Part shown: positions 1 to 9,690 of the stretch, piece by piece
Layout of the letters: every line of letters starts with the position of its first letter
Numbering within the stretch: the first letter of the stretch is position 1
The notes under the pieces: generated by a model
Seen by the model: the letters and a program-made list of their open reading frames with translations, nothing else
Told to the model about the DNA's origin: nothing
The model's database searches: none
Assembly (NCBI GenBank): GCA_022448525.1
Contig: JAKVCX010000009.1
Location: forward strand, 1-64,000
DNA length: 64,000 bases
Origin: Tenacibaculum sp.
Lineage (GTDB): Bacteria; Bacteroidota; Bacteroidia; Flavobacteriales; Flavobacteriaceae
Reading direction: 5' to 3'
Position numbers and translations under genes: made by a program

Positions 1-93
1 GCACGACCATTTATAAGGAACATTTGCATGGCTTTTGATATGCGATTACAAAGAAAACAACCCGAAACAAAGTTGTTTTCAATGACGATATAG
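1..93 (+). CDS. C-terminal end of an unidentified protein (partial)
   Basis: Frame 1 is open from the window edge to a TAG at 91-93 and encodes 30 residues that read like natural protein (segment RPFIRNICMAFD). The gene would begin upstream of the window. I do not recognise the family. The alternative is a chance open frame, since only 30 codons are visible. Confidence 0.35.
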   Translation, partial: ARPFIRNICMAFDMRLQRKQPETKLFSMTI

Positions 94-127
94 AAGCAAT
101 TATGAATTTTTAATTACGAATGAATAC

Positions 128-213
128 GTCATTACGAGGAGGAACGACGAAGTAATCTTTCATTTTCGAAGGAGAGATTGTGCATTTCTCCCGAAGTTTC
201 GCGACGCAATGAC
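128..213. repeat. Dispersed palindromic element, type A, copy 1
   Basis: The outer ends are inverted repeats (GTCATTACG at the left, CGCAATGAC at the right) and an inner AATCT/AGATT pair lies between them. The left flank, from about 97 to 127, is nearly identical to the left flank of the copy at 1761. It resembles the GTCATTGCGAGGA-type elements scattered through flavobacterial genomes. The open frame on the minus strand here is only a product of the repeat. Confidence 0.75.
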
Positions 214-536
214 GCATACCTGAATAAAAGGTCATACAGAGATTGAACCTTAAAATCCACCGCAAGCAACGGAAAAAATGAAAAGCTGTTTGAACACGAC
301 CAACGGAAGTGTGAGTTCTTTTCATTTCGTTTCGAGGATGAGGTTTTAAGAGAGAAAATCTATGAAGACTAGATTTTTTTGTTTAGTTCACTTCATTTTT
401 ATTGGATTAAGTGTTCTTGAATCTCCTTGCGTCGATTTCATTTTTCATCAATGGAAAAAAGAATGGAGAAAGTGTTTTATCAGAGATGAACTGCTTCACT
501 TCATTCCATTTCGTTCGCAATGACAACAACAATAAC

Positions 537-620
537 GTCATTACGAGGAGGAACGACGAAGTAATCTTTCATTTTCGAAGTTGAGATTGTTTCACTGCAC
601 TACATTTCGTTCGCAATGAC
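537..620. repeat. Dispersed palindromic element, type A, copy 2
   Basis: Same structure as the copy at 128-213, with GTCATTACG and CGCAATGAC ends. A right half-copy lies just upstream at about 490-524. The stretch 214-489 holds no gene that I can support. Confidence 0.75.
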
Positions 621-632
621 AACAATAATAAC

Positions 633-703
633 GTCATTAAGAGGAGGAACGACGAAGTAATCTTTTTCTGAGGTTAAGATTCTGTATTTCTTTCGTAATT
701 ACG
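633..703. repeat. Dispersed palindromic element, type A, copy 3 (degenerate right end)
   Basis: It starts with GTCATTAAGAGGAGGAACG as in the other copies. The right end has decayed to CGTAATTAC. It lies just downstream of the minus-strand gene ending at 788, where an element of this kind could act as a transcript-end hairpin. Confidence 0.65.
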
Positions 704-787
704 AAAATTTAAATAAAACCATTATAAAAACAAAAAACCGCAGCATTACACTACGGTCAATATAAACAACGAGAAGAACTAATGTAA

Positions 788-1546
788 TTACACAGCTTCA
801 CCCGTAATACCATCATCAATAGGTAAGTCAATCGGACTATCAGTGTTAGAAGAAGTACGATTATCCACTACGAGATTATACTGCTTGGTTAACACATCAA
901 CCTCATCAATAATAATACTATAAGCAGCATTGGTATTCAAAACTTGATGTGCTTGAATATGACTAATTAAAATTCGATAGGCTATCGTAGCTTGCGAGCG
1001 TAACTCTACTAAATTAGCAAGCGGATTTGCAGCAGTTTCACCCACACGTTCTAAATACTTAGAAGCAAAAGCAGTATTGGCGATTTTCAGTTCATTCAAC
1101 CAATCCGTTAAATTGAGTTCTGTAACAGCAGTGATTAATTCTGGTTGCGATTCAAAATCATTAACCAAGCTACTAACAATAGCCGTTTCTTCCTGATAAC
1201 TTTTACGAGTAATATCTTTACCATAATTATCTATGGCAAGCAAAGCATTTTGAGCATGCACTTGTTTAGCAGTGTCAAAATGATAGGTAAATCCATTAAT
1301 TACCGATTTAAACCCCATAAAAGCCTTATCTCTACGATCGTCAAGTTCAATAATTCCTTGAGTTAAGGCACTTCCTAAACTTTGCTGAAAAGCACTATCA
1401 ATTTGGGAAACAATACTAGCGAGTGCATTACGTTGATTCGTTAATAATAAAGTATCAACATCTTGTTTATTTACTAATTCTAGAACATCTTTCATGTATT
1501 GCAGATATTCTCCATTGCGATAACGCGTTACATACGGTGTTGTCAT
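788..1546 (-). CDS. DUF6261-like protein of unknown function
   Basis: A 252-residue protein with no signal peptide or membrane segment, predicted mainly alpha-helical. Overall pattern and length resemble the DUF6261 family found in Bacteroidetes, whose function is not established; this assignment is from memory and moderate. It is a lone gene on the minus strand between blocks of palindromic repeats, with no operon partner, and its C-terminal tail is acidic and low in complexity. The ATG start follows an AT-rich leader without a Shine-Dalgarno sequence, normal for this phylum. The bases from 1547 to 1760 hold no recognisable gene. Confidence 0.6.
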   Translation of the reverse strand: MTTPYVTRYRNGEYLQYMKDVLELVNKQDVDTLLLTNQRNALASIVSQIDSAFQQSLGSALTQGIIELDDRRDKAFMGFKSVINGFTYHFDTAKQVHAQNALLAIDNYGKDITRKSYQEETAIVSSLVNDFESQPELITAVTELNLTDWLNELKIANTAFASKYLERVGETAANPLANLVELRSQATIAYRILISHIQAHQVLNTNAAYSIIIDEVDVLTKQYNLVVDNRTSSNTDSPIDLPIDDGITGEAV

Positions 1547-1760
1547 AATTACAATTTTTTAAATTAAACATTTTCTTTTTTGCAAAAGCCGATTAAAAAT
1601 CTGCTTTGTAGCACTACTAAGATAACGGAGAAATAAGCAAGAAAATGATACACAGGATGTTAATAAAATCTAAAACCAAGTAAACGATACAAAGCTCATG
1701 GTAAGTGAAGCTTTTCATTGAGGGAAAATCAATTATGAATTTTTAATTACGAATGAACGC

Positions 1761-1876
1761 GTCATTACGAGGCTTGTGCCAAATTTAGTTTGGTAATAAG
1801 ACGAAGTAATCTTCTTTTCGAAGTTAAGATTGCTTCACTGCATTGCATTTCTCCCGAAGTTTCGGGACGCAATGAC
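1761..1876. repeat. Type A palindromic element with inserted hairpin, copy 4
   Basis: The ends are GTCATTACG and CGCAATGAC. Between the conserved GAGG and ACGAAG blocks there is an extra segment at about 1771-1800 that is itself an inverted repeat (CTTGTGCCAAA pairing with TTTGGTAATAAG). Copies 1 to 3 lack it; the copies at 5419 and 16587 have different inserts at the same point. Confidence 0.75.
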
Positions 1877-1887
1877 GATTTGATACT

Positions 1888-2016
1888 GTCACATCGAGTG
1901 ATTCTTAGTTGCGACAGCAGCAAAGAATTGTATCGAGATGTAATTTGTAACTGAAACCCCGTTCTCGATACAAAATTGCTTTCCACTATGTTCCAATCAA
2001 TTCCACTCGAACTGAC
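1888..2016 (-). repeat. Nested palindromic element, type B, 129 bp, left flank of defence island
   Basis: The outer inverted ends are GTCACATCGAGTG and CACTCGAACTGAC, with an inner pair built on TGTATCGAGA and TCTCGATACA. The right half, read on the minus strand, closely matches the left half of the element at 12510-12638. Both are 129 bp and in opposite orientation. Confidence 0.75.
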
Positions 2017-2071
2017 AGTTGAATTCCTTAAAAACAACAGCAAAAAAGAAGAATACCAAGATAAAACCCCT

Positions 2072-2270
2072 CCGCGAACTTCGCCGAACCTATTGTTGGT
2101 TTGCGAAAGTGCCAGCGAACTTCGCTGATGAAATTGTACTCTTGCTGAAACGTCAGCGAACTTCGCTGATCAAATTGTACGGTTGCGAAAGCTCCAGCGA
2201 ACTTCGGGGAAGGAATTGCAGGCTTGCGAAAGCTCCAGCGAACTTCGCTGATGGTTTTGTATTAAAAAAG
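2072..2270. repeat. Tandem array of five ~41-bp units, each with an AGCGAA-C-TTCGCT palindrome
   Basis: Units begin at about 2072, 2112, 2153, 2194 and 2235, giving periods of 40-41 bp. The core of most units is AGCGAACTTCGCT, a 6-bp inverted repeat around one base. The first and fourth units are diverged. The unit length is not a multiple of three, so an open frame crossing it is not protein-coding. The array ends about 65 bp before the hsdR start. Confidence 0.8.
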
Positions 2271-2336
2271 AGACTTGCTTATATAATCAAATAATACTAC
2301 TTTTAAAATCCCCATTTTGAATACACCAAATAGACT

Positions 2337-5300
2337 ATGAAATTTAACGAAGACTCCCGAGTAAAAATTCCTACAATACTGCATTTAATGCAATTAGGTT
2401 ATAAATACCTTTCCTTAAAGGATTGCGAATGGGATCAAAGTACTAATATCTTCACAGATATATTTTTTCAACAAATAAAAACGATTAATCCAGGATTATC
2501 CGATAACGAAGTACAACAGGTTTTTTCGGAAGTATCTTTATCATTAGAAAATGAAGATTTAGGACGAGCGTTTTATAAAAAACTTGTAGATCAATCTGGA
2601 ATTAAACTTATCGACTTTACCAATTTTAACAAGAATTCTTTTCATGTAGTAACGGAATTACCTTATCAAAAAGATGATGAGGTTTTTAGACCAGATATTA
2701 TTTTGTTGATAAATGGAATGCCGTTAGCTTTTATTGAGGTAAAAAAGCCGAATAATAGAGATGGTGTATTAGCTGAACATAAACGTATGCAATCTCGTTT
2801 TAGGAATAGGAAATTCCGAAAGTTCATTAATATTACACAAGTAATGGTGTTTTCTAACAATATGAAGTATAGTGAAGATGATTCACTGATGTTAGAAGGA
2901 GCGTTTTATAGTACTACAAACTATCACAAGCCAATATTCAACTACTTTAGAGAAGAAGAAACGTTTGATTTAAATAGTATACTTCAAAAATTGAGCGAGG
3001 AAGAGGAAACTTTCGTATTAAAAGACACGAATTTATTGAGTATTAAAAATTCGAAAGAATTTCTATCAAATAAAACTCCAGACACACCAACCAATCAAAT
3101 AGCTACTTCTTTATTTAGTAAAGAACGATTACAATTCATATTACAATACGCATTTGCTTATGTTGAGGAAGAAAGAGGGTTGGAGAAGCATATTATGCGT
3201 TACCCGCAATTATTTGCTACCAAAGCCATTGCTAAAAAGTTAGATGAAGGATTAAAAAAAGGAATTATTTGGCATACGCAAGGTTCTGGGAAAACAGCCT
3301 TATCTTATTTTAATGTAAAACATCTTACGCATTACTATCAGAAGCAAAATGTTATTCCAAAGTTTTATTTTATTGTTGATCGTTTGGATTTACTAACACA
3401 GGCGGCAAGAGAATTTACTGCCCGAGGTTTAGTTGTACATAAAGTAAATAGTAGAGAAGAGTTTACAAAAGATATTAAATCAACAGCGATTATTCATAAT
3501 GATTCAGGCAAGAGTGAAATCACTGTGGTGAATATTCAAAAGTTTAAAGACGACCCAAATGTTATTCAAAACAATGACTATAATTTAAGTGTACAGCGTG
3601 TTTTCTTTTTAGACGAAGTACACAGAAGTTATAATCCAAAAGGAAGTTTTTTGGCAAACTTAGAATTGGCAGACAAACACTCTATTAAAATAGGATTAAC
3701 AGGTACACCGCTCTTAGGTAAAGAATATAACTCTAGAACTTTGTTCGGTGATTATATTCATAAATACTACTATAACTTATCTATAAAAGATGGATATACC
3801 TTACGTTTGATTCGTGAAGAAATTGAAACCAATTATAAGTTAACCCTACAGCAAACCTTAGATGAAATAAAAATTCTTCAAGGAAATAGTGATAAAAATG
3901 CAGTATATGCGCATCGTAAATTTGTAGAACCGATGCTTGATTACATTGTAAAAGACATGGAACAAGCCCGTATATCTATGGATGACAATAGTATTGGAGG
4001 GATGGTAGTTTGTGATTCTTCTGATCAGGCAAAAATGATGTATGAACTATTTCAGGAAAATTATGCACTGAGTACCCAGGCAAGCTTACCAATTGCCGCT
4101 GAGCAAGAATTGACTTACGGAAATAAAAAGAAAAAGGATAGTAAGGTAACAAGTGCTCAAGTTATATTGCATGATATTGGAACTAAACAAGATCGTAAAG
4201 ATTGGGTTGCCGATTTTAAGTCAGGTAATATAGACTTCTTGTTCGTTTATAACATGTTGTTAACAGGGTTTGATGCGAAAAGATTAAAGAAGTTATACAT
4301 CGGGCGTAAAATAAAATCTCACAATTTACTACAAACGTTAACTCGTGTAAATAGAACGTATAAATTACACAAATATGGATTTGTGGTAGATTTTGCAGAT
4401 ATTCAAAAAGAGTTTGACAAAACCAATCAAGATTACTTTAACGAATTACAGAGTGAATTAGGAAATGAAATAGAACACTATTCAAACCTCTTTAAATCTG
4501 CCGAAGAAATAGAAGAGGAAATAGAAGAGATCAAAGACATTCTATTTAAATTTGACACCGAAAATCCAACCGTTTTTGGAAATCAAATTAATGAAATTAA
4601 TGATAGAACCGAAATTCGACATATAAGCAAAGCTTTAAATAGTGCGAAAGAACTCTATAATCTCATACGCTTATCGGGGAATTTTGAGTTGCTCGAAAAG
4701 TTAGATTTTAGAACGATAAATTTACTCGCTAGGTTAGCTCAGGATAGGTTGGGAATGATTAACACCAAAATAGCACTAGAAAATAATGTTGCTACACATA
4801 ATATTTTAAACACGGCTTTAGAAGATGTTATTTTCGCTTTTGCCAAAGTAAAAGAGGAAGAAATGGTGTTGGCAGATGCGTTAAAAACAACCTTGCAACG
4901 CACTCGCGAGATGTTAGGTGGAAACTTTGACCAACGCGACCCTGTTTTTGTATCGTTACGTGAAGAACTAGAACGTTTGTTTAAAAAGAAAAATTTGACT
5001 GAAGTTTCTAAAGAAGAAATGGAAGCCAATATTAAAGCCTTAAACGAAATTTATGATAAAGCGAAAAAGCTTGAACGCGAAAATCAATTACTAAAGGCAA
5101 AGTACGATTACGATGTTAAGTATGCACGTATTCATAAACGTTTAGTGGAGAAAAATCCCTTAACAGATAGCGAACGTAAATTATACGAAGCCTTAAAAGG
5201 CTTAAAAACAGCTGTAGATAAAGAAGTATTACAAAATGCTAAAGTATTAGAAAACGAAAGTTACGTAGAACGAATGATGATGCGCTTAGTAATACAACAA

Positions 5301-5408
5301 TTTAAAAAAGAACAGAACATTCCTATTAATACAGCAGATGTTAAACGTATTAATAGTATGATTGTGAAAGAATATATGAACGAATACAACGGTTACGCCG
5401 TGTATTAA
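2337..5408 (+). CDS. hsdR: Type I restriction enzyme subunit R (HsdR)
   Basis: Motor and nuclease subunit of a type I restriction-modification system: it translocates DNA with ATP and cleaves when the HsdM-HsdS complex meets unmodified sites. The 1023-residue product has an N-terminal PD-(D/E)xK nuclease core (RPD 118-120, EVK 134-136), then a superfamily 2 helicase with Walker A HTQGSGKT at about 313-320, DEVH at 426-429 and TGTP at 455-458, and a helical C-terminal third. Length is normal for the family and the frame is intact. It is transcribed ahead of hsdM, separated by a palindromic repeat, and is preceded by the 41-bp array, which might affect its expression (inference). Confidence 0.95.
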   Translation: MKFNEDSRVKIPTILHLMQLGYKYLSLKDCEWDQSTNIFTDIFFQQIKTINPGLSDNEVQQVFSEVSLSLENEDLGRAFYKKLVDQSGIKLIDFTNFNKNSFHVVTELPYQKDDEVFRPDIILLINGMPLAFIEVKKPNNRDGVLAEHKRMQSRFRNRKFRKFINITQVMVFSNNMKYSEDDSLMLEGAFYSTTNYHKPIFNYFREEETFDLNSILQKLSEEEETFVLKDTNLLSIKNSKEFLSNKTPDTPTNQIATSLFSKERLQFILQYAFAYVEEERGLEKHIMRYPQLFATKAIAKKLDEGLKKGIIWHTQGSGKTALSYFNVKHLTHYYQKQNVIPKFYFIVDRLDLLTQAAREFTARGLVVHKVNSREEFTKDIKSTAIIHNDSGKSEITVVNIQKFKDDPNVIQNNDYNLSVQRVFFLDEVHRSYNPKGSFLANLELADKHSIKIGLTGTPLLGKEYNSRTLFGDYIHKYYYNLSIKDGYTLRLIREEIETNYKLTLQQTLDEIKILQGNSDKNAVYAHRKFVEPMLDYIVKDMEQARISMDDNSIGGMVVCDSSDQAKMMYELFQENYALSTQASLPIAAEQELTYGNKKKKDSKVTSAQVILHDIGTKQDRKDWVADFKSGNIDFLFVYNMLLTGFDAKRLKKLYIGRKIKSHNLLQTLTRVNRTYKLHKYGFVVDFADIQKEFDKTNQDYFNELQSELGNEIEHYSNLFKSAEEIEEEIEEIKDILFKFDTENPTVFGNQINEINDRTEIRHISKALNSAKELYNLIRLSGNFELLEKLDFRTINLLARLAQDRLGMINTKIALENNVATHNILNTALEDVIFAFAKVKEEEMVLADALKTTLQRTREMLGGNFDQRDPVFVSLREELERLFKKKNLTEVSKEEMEANIKALNEIYDKAKKLERENQLLKAKYDYDVKYARIHKRLVEKNPLTDSERKLYEALKGLKTAVDKEVLQNAKVLENESYVERMMMRLVIQQFKKEQNIPINTADVKRINSMIVKEYMNEYNGYAVY

Positions 5409-5418
5409 ATAGTAAAGC

Positions 5419-5542
5419 GTCATTCCGAGGAGTTACTTCTGAATTCATTTCAGAGATAACGACGAAGGAATCTGTTTATTGATAAACTTAAGGTATTAAA
5501 AGAATAGATTGCTTCGCTTCAGTAAACACAGCTCGCAATGAC
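5419..5542. repeat. Type A palindromic element with inserted hairpin, between hsdR and hsdM
   Basis: It starts GTCATTCCGAGGAG and ends CGCAATGAC. The insert at about 5431-5460 is an inverted repeat (GTTACTTCTGAA against TTCAGAGATAAC). It fills most of the 155-bp hsdR-hsdM gap and could terminate or attenuate the transcript (inference). Confidence 0.7.
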
Positions 5543-5563
5543 GATGTAAATTAGAATAACTAG

Positions 5564-7186
5564 ATGACGACAAAGCAATTTGAAGCCCAAACCAAAGCAC
5601 TAATTGATGATTTAAAAAGTGTATGTGCCAATTATGGATTGGGGAATGATGGGAACGAATTTAAAATTATTACACAGGTTTTTTTGTATAAGTTTTTAAA
5701 CGATAAATATGTATATGAACTAAAACAATTAGAACCAACATTAGCAAAAGCTGACAATTTTGATGAAGCATTGAAAGCATATCCTGAAGACGATTTGGAA
5801 ATGCTTACCATGCAAATAAGCGAAAGCACAGCACGAATTGCTCCTAAAAACTTCTTATCGCGTTTGTTTGAACAACAAAACAAAGAGAAGTTTGCTGATA
5901 TTTTTGATCAAACCCTATTAAGTATTGCAGAAGATAATAATGATATTTTCTCAGTACTTACTCAAGGTGGTGAAAAAGTAGTATTGTTTGAAAATATTAG
6001 TAAATATGTTACCGATGATAGAGATGCCTTTTGTAAGGCTTTGGTAAACAAACTAACCAGCTTTAGTTTTGAACATATCTTTAGTGAAAAGTTCGATTTT
6101 TTTGCCACTATTTTTGAATACTTAATTAAAGATTACAACACCAACAGTGGTGGTAAGTATGCCGAGTATTTTACACCACATGCCGTAGCTAAAATTATGG
6201 CAGCTTGTATGGTAACCGATACTAATATAAATAACGCAACCTGTTACGACCCAAGTGCAGGATCGGGAACTTTGTTAATGAATATTGCACATGCTATTGG
6301 TGAAGATAAATGTACTATTTACTCGCAAGACATATCGCAAAAGTCATCTGCCTTACTGCGTTTAAATTTAATTTTAAACAACTTGGTACATTCTATTAGA
6401 AATATCATTCAAGGAAACACCATTTTAAAACCCTATCATAAACAAGAAGACGGACAATTAGAAAAGTTTGATTATATCGTATCGAATCCACCGTTTAAGT
6501 TAGATTTTAGCGATTATCGAGACGATTTAGATAGCAAAGCCAACAAAGAACGCTTCTTTGCAGGGATTCCTAAAATACCCAATAAGAAAAAGGAATCGAT
6601 GGCTATTTATTTGTTGTTTATACAACATATTATGCACAGCTTGTCAGATATTGGAAAAGCCGCCATTGTTGTACCTACAGGTTTTATTACCGCACAATCG
6701 GGTATTGATAAAAAAATTCGTCAAAAGTTAGTAGAGAGTAAAATGTTGGCAGGAGTAGTTTCCATGCCTTCAAATATTTTTGCCACTACGGGAACAAATG
6801 TGAGTATTTTGTTTTTAGATAAAACCAATACCGAAGAGGTAGTGTTAATAGACGCTTCTAACTTAGGAGAAAAGATTAAGGAAGGAAAAAACCAAAAAAC
6901 GGTATTAACGGAAGACGAAGAGCAACAAATTATTGATGTTTTTAATGCGAAAGAGGCTAAAGACGATTTCTCGGTAGTAGTATCCTATGACGATATTAAA
7001 AACAAAAATTACAGTTTAAGTGCTGGGCAGTATTTTGAAGTAAAAATTGAGTATGTTGATATTGCCGCTGAAGAGTTTACAGCCAAAATGAATGCTTTTG
7101 AAACTTCTCTAGAGAATTTGTTTGCTGAATCAAAAGAGTTAGAAGAAAGTATTAATGGAAACTTGAGGAATATTTCTTATGAATAA
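5564..7186 (+). CDS. hsdM: Type I DNA methyltransferase subunit M (HsdM)
   Basis: N6-adenine methyltransferase subunit that modifies the recognition site chosen by HsdS and forms the core of the restriction complex. The 540-residue protein has a helical HsdM N-terminal domain, the S-adenosylmethionine motif DPSAGSGT from D229 and the catalytic NPPF at 308-311, in the order of gamma-class methyltransferases. It ends in a helical C-terminus. Its last codons overlap the hsdS start by eight bases, suggesting translational coupling. The frame is intact. Confidence 0.95.
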   Translation: MTTKQFEAQTKALIDDLKSVCANYGLGNDGNEFKIITQVFLYKFLNDKYVYELKQLEPTLAKADNFDEALKAYPEDDLEMLTMQISESTARIAPKNFLSRLFEQQNKEKFADIFDQTLLSIAEDNNDIFSVLTQGGEKVVLFENISKYVTDDRDAFCKALVNKLTSFSFEHIFSEKFDFFATIFEYLIKDYNTNSGGKYAEYFTPHAVAKIMAACMVTDTNINNATCYDPSAGSGTLLMNIAHAIGEDKCTIYSQDISQKSSALLRLNLILNNLVHSIRNIIQGNTILKPYHKQEDGQLEKFDYIVSNPPFKLDFSDYRDDLDSKANKERFFAGIPKIPNKKKESMAIYLLFIQHIMHSLSDIGKAAIVVPTGFITAQSGIDKKIRQKLVESKMLAGVVSMPSNIFATTGTNVSILFLDKTNTEEVVLIDASNLGEKIKEGKNQKTVLTEDEEQQIIDVFNAKEAKDDFSVVVSYDDIKNKNYSLSAGQYFEVKIEYVDIAAEEFTAKMNAFETSLENLFAESKELEESINGNLRNISYE

Positions 7187-8474
7187 TTGGTTTAAATTAG
7201 GTGAATATGTATCTGAGTCATTAAAGGGAATTACACCAAAATATGTTGAAGAAAGTGATGTTATTGTTTTAAATCAAAGATGCATAAGAGACAATAAAAT
7301 AGACTATAGTTTTTCCAGATTCCATGATTCAAATAAAAAGTTTAGTGAATCAAAAATAATAAGAAAGGGTGATTTACTTTTTAATTCTACAGGACAAGGT
7401 ACTGCGGGAAGATGTGCATTTGTTAGAAGTTTACCTGAAGGAAAGACTGTAATTACTGATAGTCATGTCTTAATTTTAAGATTAAATGATTATTATTTAA
7501 CCGAATGTTTTAGTTATATGTCTTTTAAAGAAGAACTTTTAATTCAGACATTTATGGATGGTAGTACAGGCCAGGGAGAGCTTGATAAGCTGAGACTATT
7601 TAACTTAGAATTTAGGTTGCCTGAAAAAAGGGAACGAAGTATTATTTGTAAGTTTTTAAACGATTTAGACGCTAAAATAGAAGTCAACAACAAAATCAAC
7701 CAAGAGTTAGAAGCCATGGCTAAATTGTTATACGATTATTGGTTTGTACAGTTTGATTTCCCCAATGAAAACGGAAAGCCATACAAGTCATCTGGAGGAA
7801 AAATGGTGTATAACGAAGCGCTAAAACGAGAGATTCCTGACGGGTGGGAGGTATTACCTATTGCATCTTGGATAAAAAAAGACAAAAGTGGAGATTGGGG
7901 AAAAGATTCAGAACAAGGAAATTATACAACAAAAGTTTCTTGTATTAGAGGGGCAGACCTCAATGGTTTAAATGGTAAAGGAGAAGTGAAGTCACCAACT
8001 CGATTTATATTAGAAAAAAACGAACATAAAATATTAGAGGTTGGAGATTTTATCATTGAAATATCTGGAGGAAGCCCAACGCAATCTACAGGTAGAATGT
8101 CATTCATTATTTCTGAAACTCTAGAGAGGTTTGTTAATCCATTAATATGTTCTAATTTTTGCAAGGTAGTTACTTTAGAAGATGAAAAATCAATTTATTA
8201 TTTTGCTCATTTATGGAATCAGTTATACGATGCAGGAGTTCTATTTGGTTGGGAAGGAAAAACAAGTGGAATAAAAAATTTGTTGTTTGAGTCTTTTATA
8301 ACAAATTATAAAGTAGTAAAACCCACTGATGAAATAATAGAGAAGTTTTATGATAAAGTAAAGCCAATCTTCTCTAAAATCCAAAAGCGCCTACAAGAAA
8401 ACCAAAAACTTTCTGAGTTACGCGATTGGTTATTACCTATGTTAATGAATGGGCAGTTAAAGGTTGGGGAGTAA
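7179..8474 (+). CDS. hsdS: Type I restriction specificity subunit S (HsdS)
   Basis: DNA-recognition subunit of the type I complex. At 431 residues it has the usual layout: target recognition domain 1 (about 1-150), a central helical spacer (about 160-215, ending in the typical LLYDYWFVQFDFP), recognition domain 2 (about 225-395) and a C-terminal helix with LRDWLLPMLMNGQ. The start overlaps hsdM by eight bases. No inverted hsdS fragments or recombinase gene are visible nearby, so there is no sign of phase-variable shuffling. Confidence 0.93.
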   Translation: MNNWFKLGEYVSESLKGITPKYVEESDVIVLNQRCIRDNKIDYSFSRFHDSNKKFSESKIIRKGDLLFNSTGQGTAGRCAFVRSLPEGKTVITDSHVLILRLNDYYLTECFSYMSFKEELLIQTFMDGSTGQGELDKLRLFNLEFRLPEKRERSIICKFLNDLDAKIEVNNKINQELEAMAKLLYDYWFVQFDFPNENGKPYKSSGGKMVYNEALKREIPDGWEVLPIASWIKKDKSGDWGKDSEQGNYTTKVSCIRGADLNGLNGKGEVKSPTRFILEKNEHKILEVGDFIIEISGGSPTQSTGRMSFIISETLERFVNPLICSNFCKVVTLEDEKSIYYFAHLWNQLYDAGVLFGWEGKTSGIKNLLFESFITNYKVVKPTDEIIEKFYDKVKPIFSKIQKRLQENQKLSELRDWLLPMLMNGQLKVGE

Positions 8475-8497
8475 ATAATAAAAAGAGAGAAAGAGAA

Positions 8498-9646
8498 ATG
8501 ACTAACAAACAAATTATTAAAACTGAAAAAATTAATACATGGGATTCAATCACTAAATGGATATTAGGGATTGCTATATTTTTTATTGTTTTCTCATTTA
8601 TAGCTCCTGCGCTTTTTGTGAGTAATTCCTTAAATACTCATTTAGATTTTACTCAAACTGGTCCCATCGGTGATACTATTGGAGGAATAATGAACCCCTT
8701 TATAGCATTAGTAGGAGTATTGTTTACTTTTTTAGCTTTTTACATGCAAATTAAAGCAAATCAAATTCAACAACAACTGTTCTTGGATGGTTTAATGGCT
8801 GAGAAACAAAAAACGGAAGATTTAGAAAAAAAAGATGCGGAATATAAAATTAGTTTATTAAAAACTGATCTTGAAAATATAATTAAAGACATTGATGATA
8901 AAGCAGGCAGAATAAAAGAATTTTACGAAGCGGAAAGGAAGAATCCTTATGTAATGAATTTATTATTCAGAACTCCTTCAAAAAAATATACCAGAATTCT
9001 AGATTTAGATCGATTGTCAATTTATAAAGGATTTAAGCTTTTTTTTAGTACTGATAATACTTGGTTAAATACGTTCAACAGGCTGTACAGTGTTTTAGAT
9101 TATTTGCCCTTATTTTTCGATGAGATATATAATATCTATGATAACCATTCAAAAACTAAATATGAAAAGAAAAATGAAGTTAATGATTTACTCTTAGAGT
9201 TTAATAATAGAGGAAGCCAATTATTAACAACTTATAAGATTGACAATGGAAATGAAACTTATTTGAATTTTCCAGCAAGCTCTTTAGTCAACAATACCAT
9301 TGATAGTTATTATAAAATTGTCAATGGTAATTATAATGAGGAAGGAAATATAAAGAAAGAAATCGACTATACAGTGTTTAGCGATAAAATGCTATTTCCG
9401 TTTATTCAAGAAGCTTTAGATCAAAGAGAAAATCCAGCTTTGTTTGATAGAAGATTAGAGCCCTTAATTCAACTAGCCTCAGATATTCGTAAAAAGATCC
9501 ATTTAATTAAACAAGAAGGAATTTGGTTTGCCAATAATGTGGAAGAACAATACAAAATATTAATAGTAGATAAAGAAGATTCTAAAAGTACTAAAACTGT
9601 TATAAAAGAAATACTTGAGTTTATCTCTAAAGATTTAGTGCCGTAA
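8498..9646 (+). CDS. Putative phage abortive infection protein (putAbiC-like)
   Basis: A 382-residue protein starting at the ATG at 8498, 23 bases after hsdS. I prefer this to an upstream in-frame start inside hsdS because an AGAGAGAAAG leader precedes it and the membrane topology then fits. Two transmembrane segments lie near the N-terminus (about 22-41 and 68-84), the second after a GDTIGGIMNPF motif, followed by a coiled coil from about 85-130 and a cytoplasmic helical domain. This matches the putative phage abortive infection family often embedded in type I restriction operons. The role would be to halt growth of infected cells (family inference). The toxic mechanism is unknown. Confidence 0.75.
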   Translation: MTNKQIIKTEKINTWDSITKWILGIAIFFIVFSFIAPALFVSNSLNTHLDFTQTGPIGDTIGGIMNPFIALVGVLFTFLAFYMQIKANQIQQQLFLDGLMAEKQKTEDLEKKDAEYKISLLKTDLENIIKDIDDKAGRIKEFYEAERKNPYVMNLLFRTPSKKYTRILDLDRLSIYKGFKLFFSTDNTWLNTFNRLYSVLDYLPLFFDEIYNIYDNHSKTKYEKKNEVNDLLLEFNNRGSQLLTTYKIDNGNETYLNFPASSLVNNTIDSYYKIVNGNYNEEGNIKKEIDYTVFSDKMLFPFIQEALDQRENPALFDRRLEPLIQLASDIRKKIHLIKQEGIWFANNVEEQYKILIVDKEDSKSTKTVIKEILEFISKDLVP

Positions 9647-9690
9647 AAACAAAAAACTTCTGTTGAGCGGGATTTTTTAAAGGTAAAAAA

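Noticed and set aside
110..325. Minus-strand frame of 71 codons
   Set aside because: It covers a type A palindromic element and has no protein-like sequence.
2072..2270. Possible CRISPR array
   Set aside because: The whole 41-bp unit repeats with no unique spacers, only five units are present and no cas genes are in the window.
2019..2294. Open frame of 91 codons with repeated residues
   Set aside because: It crosses the 41-bp tandem array, whose period is not a multiple of three, and starts inside a palindromic element.
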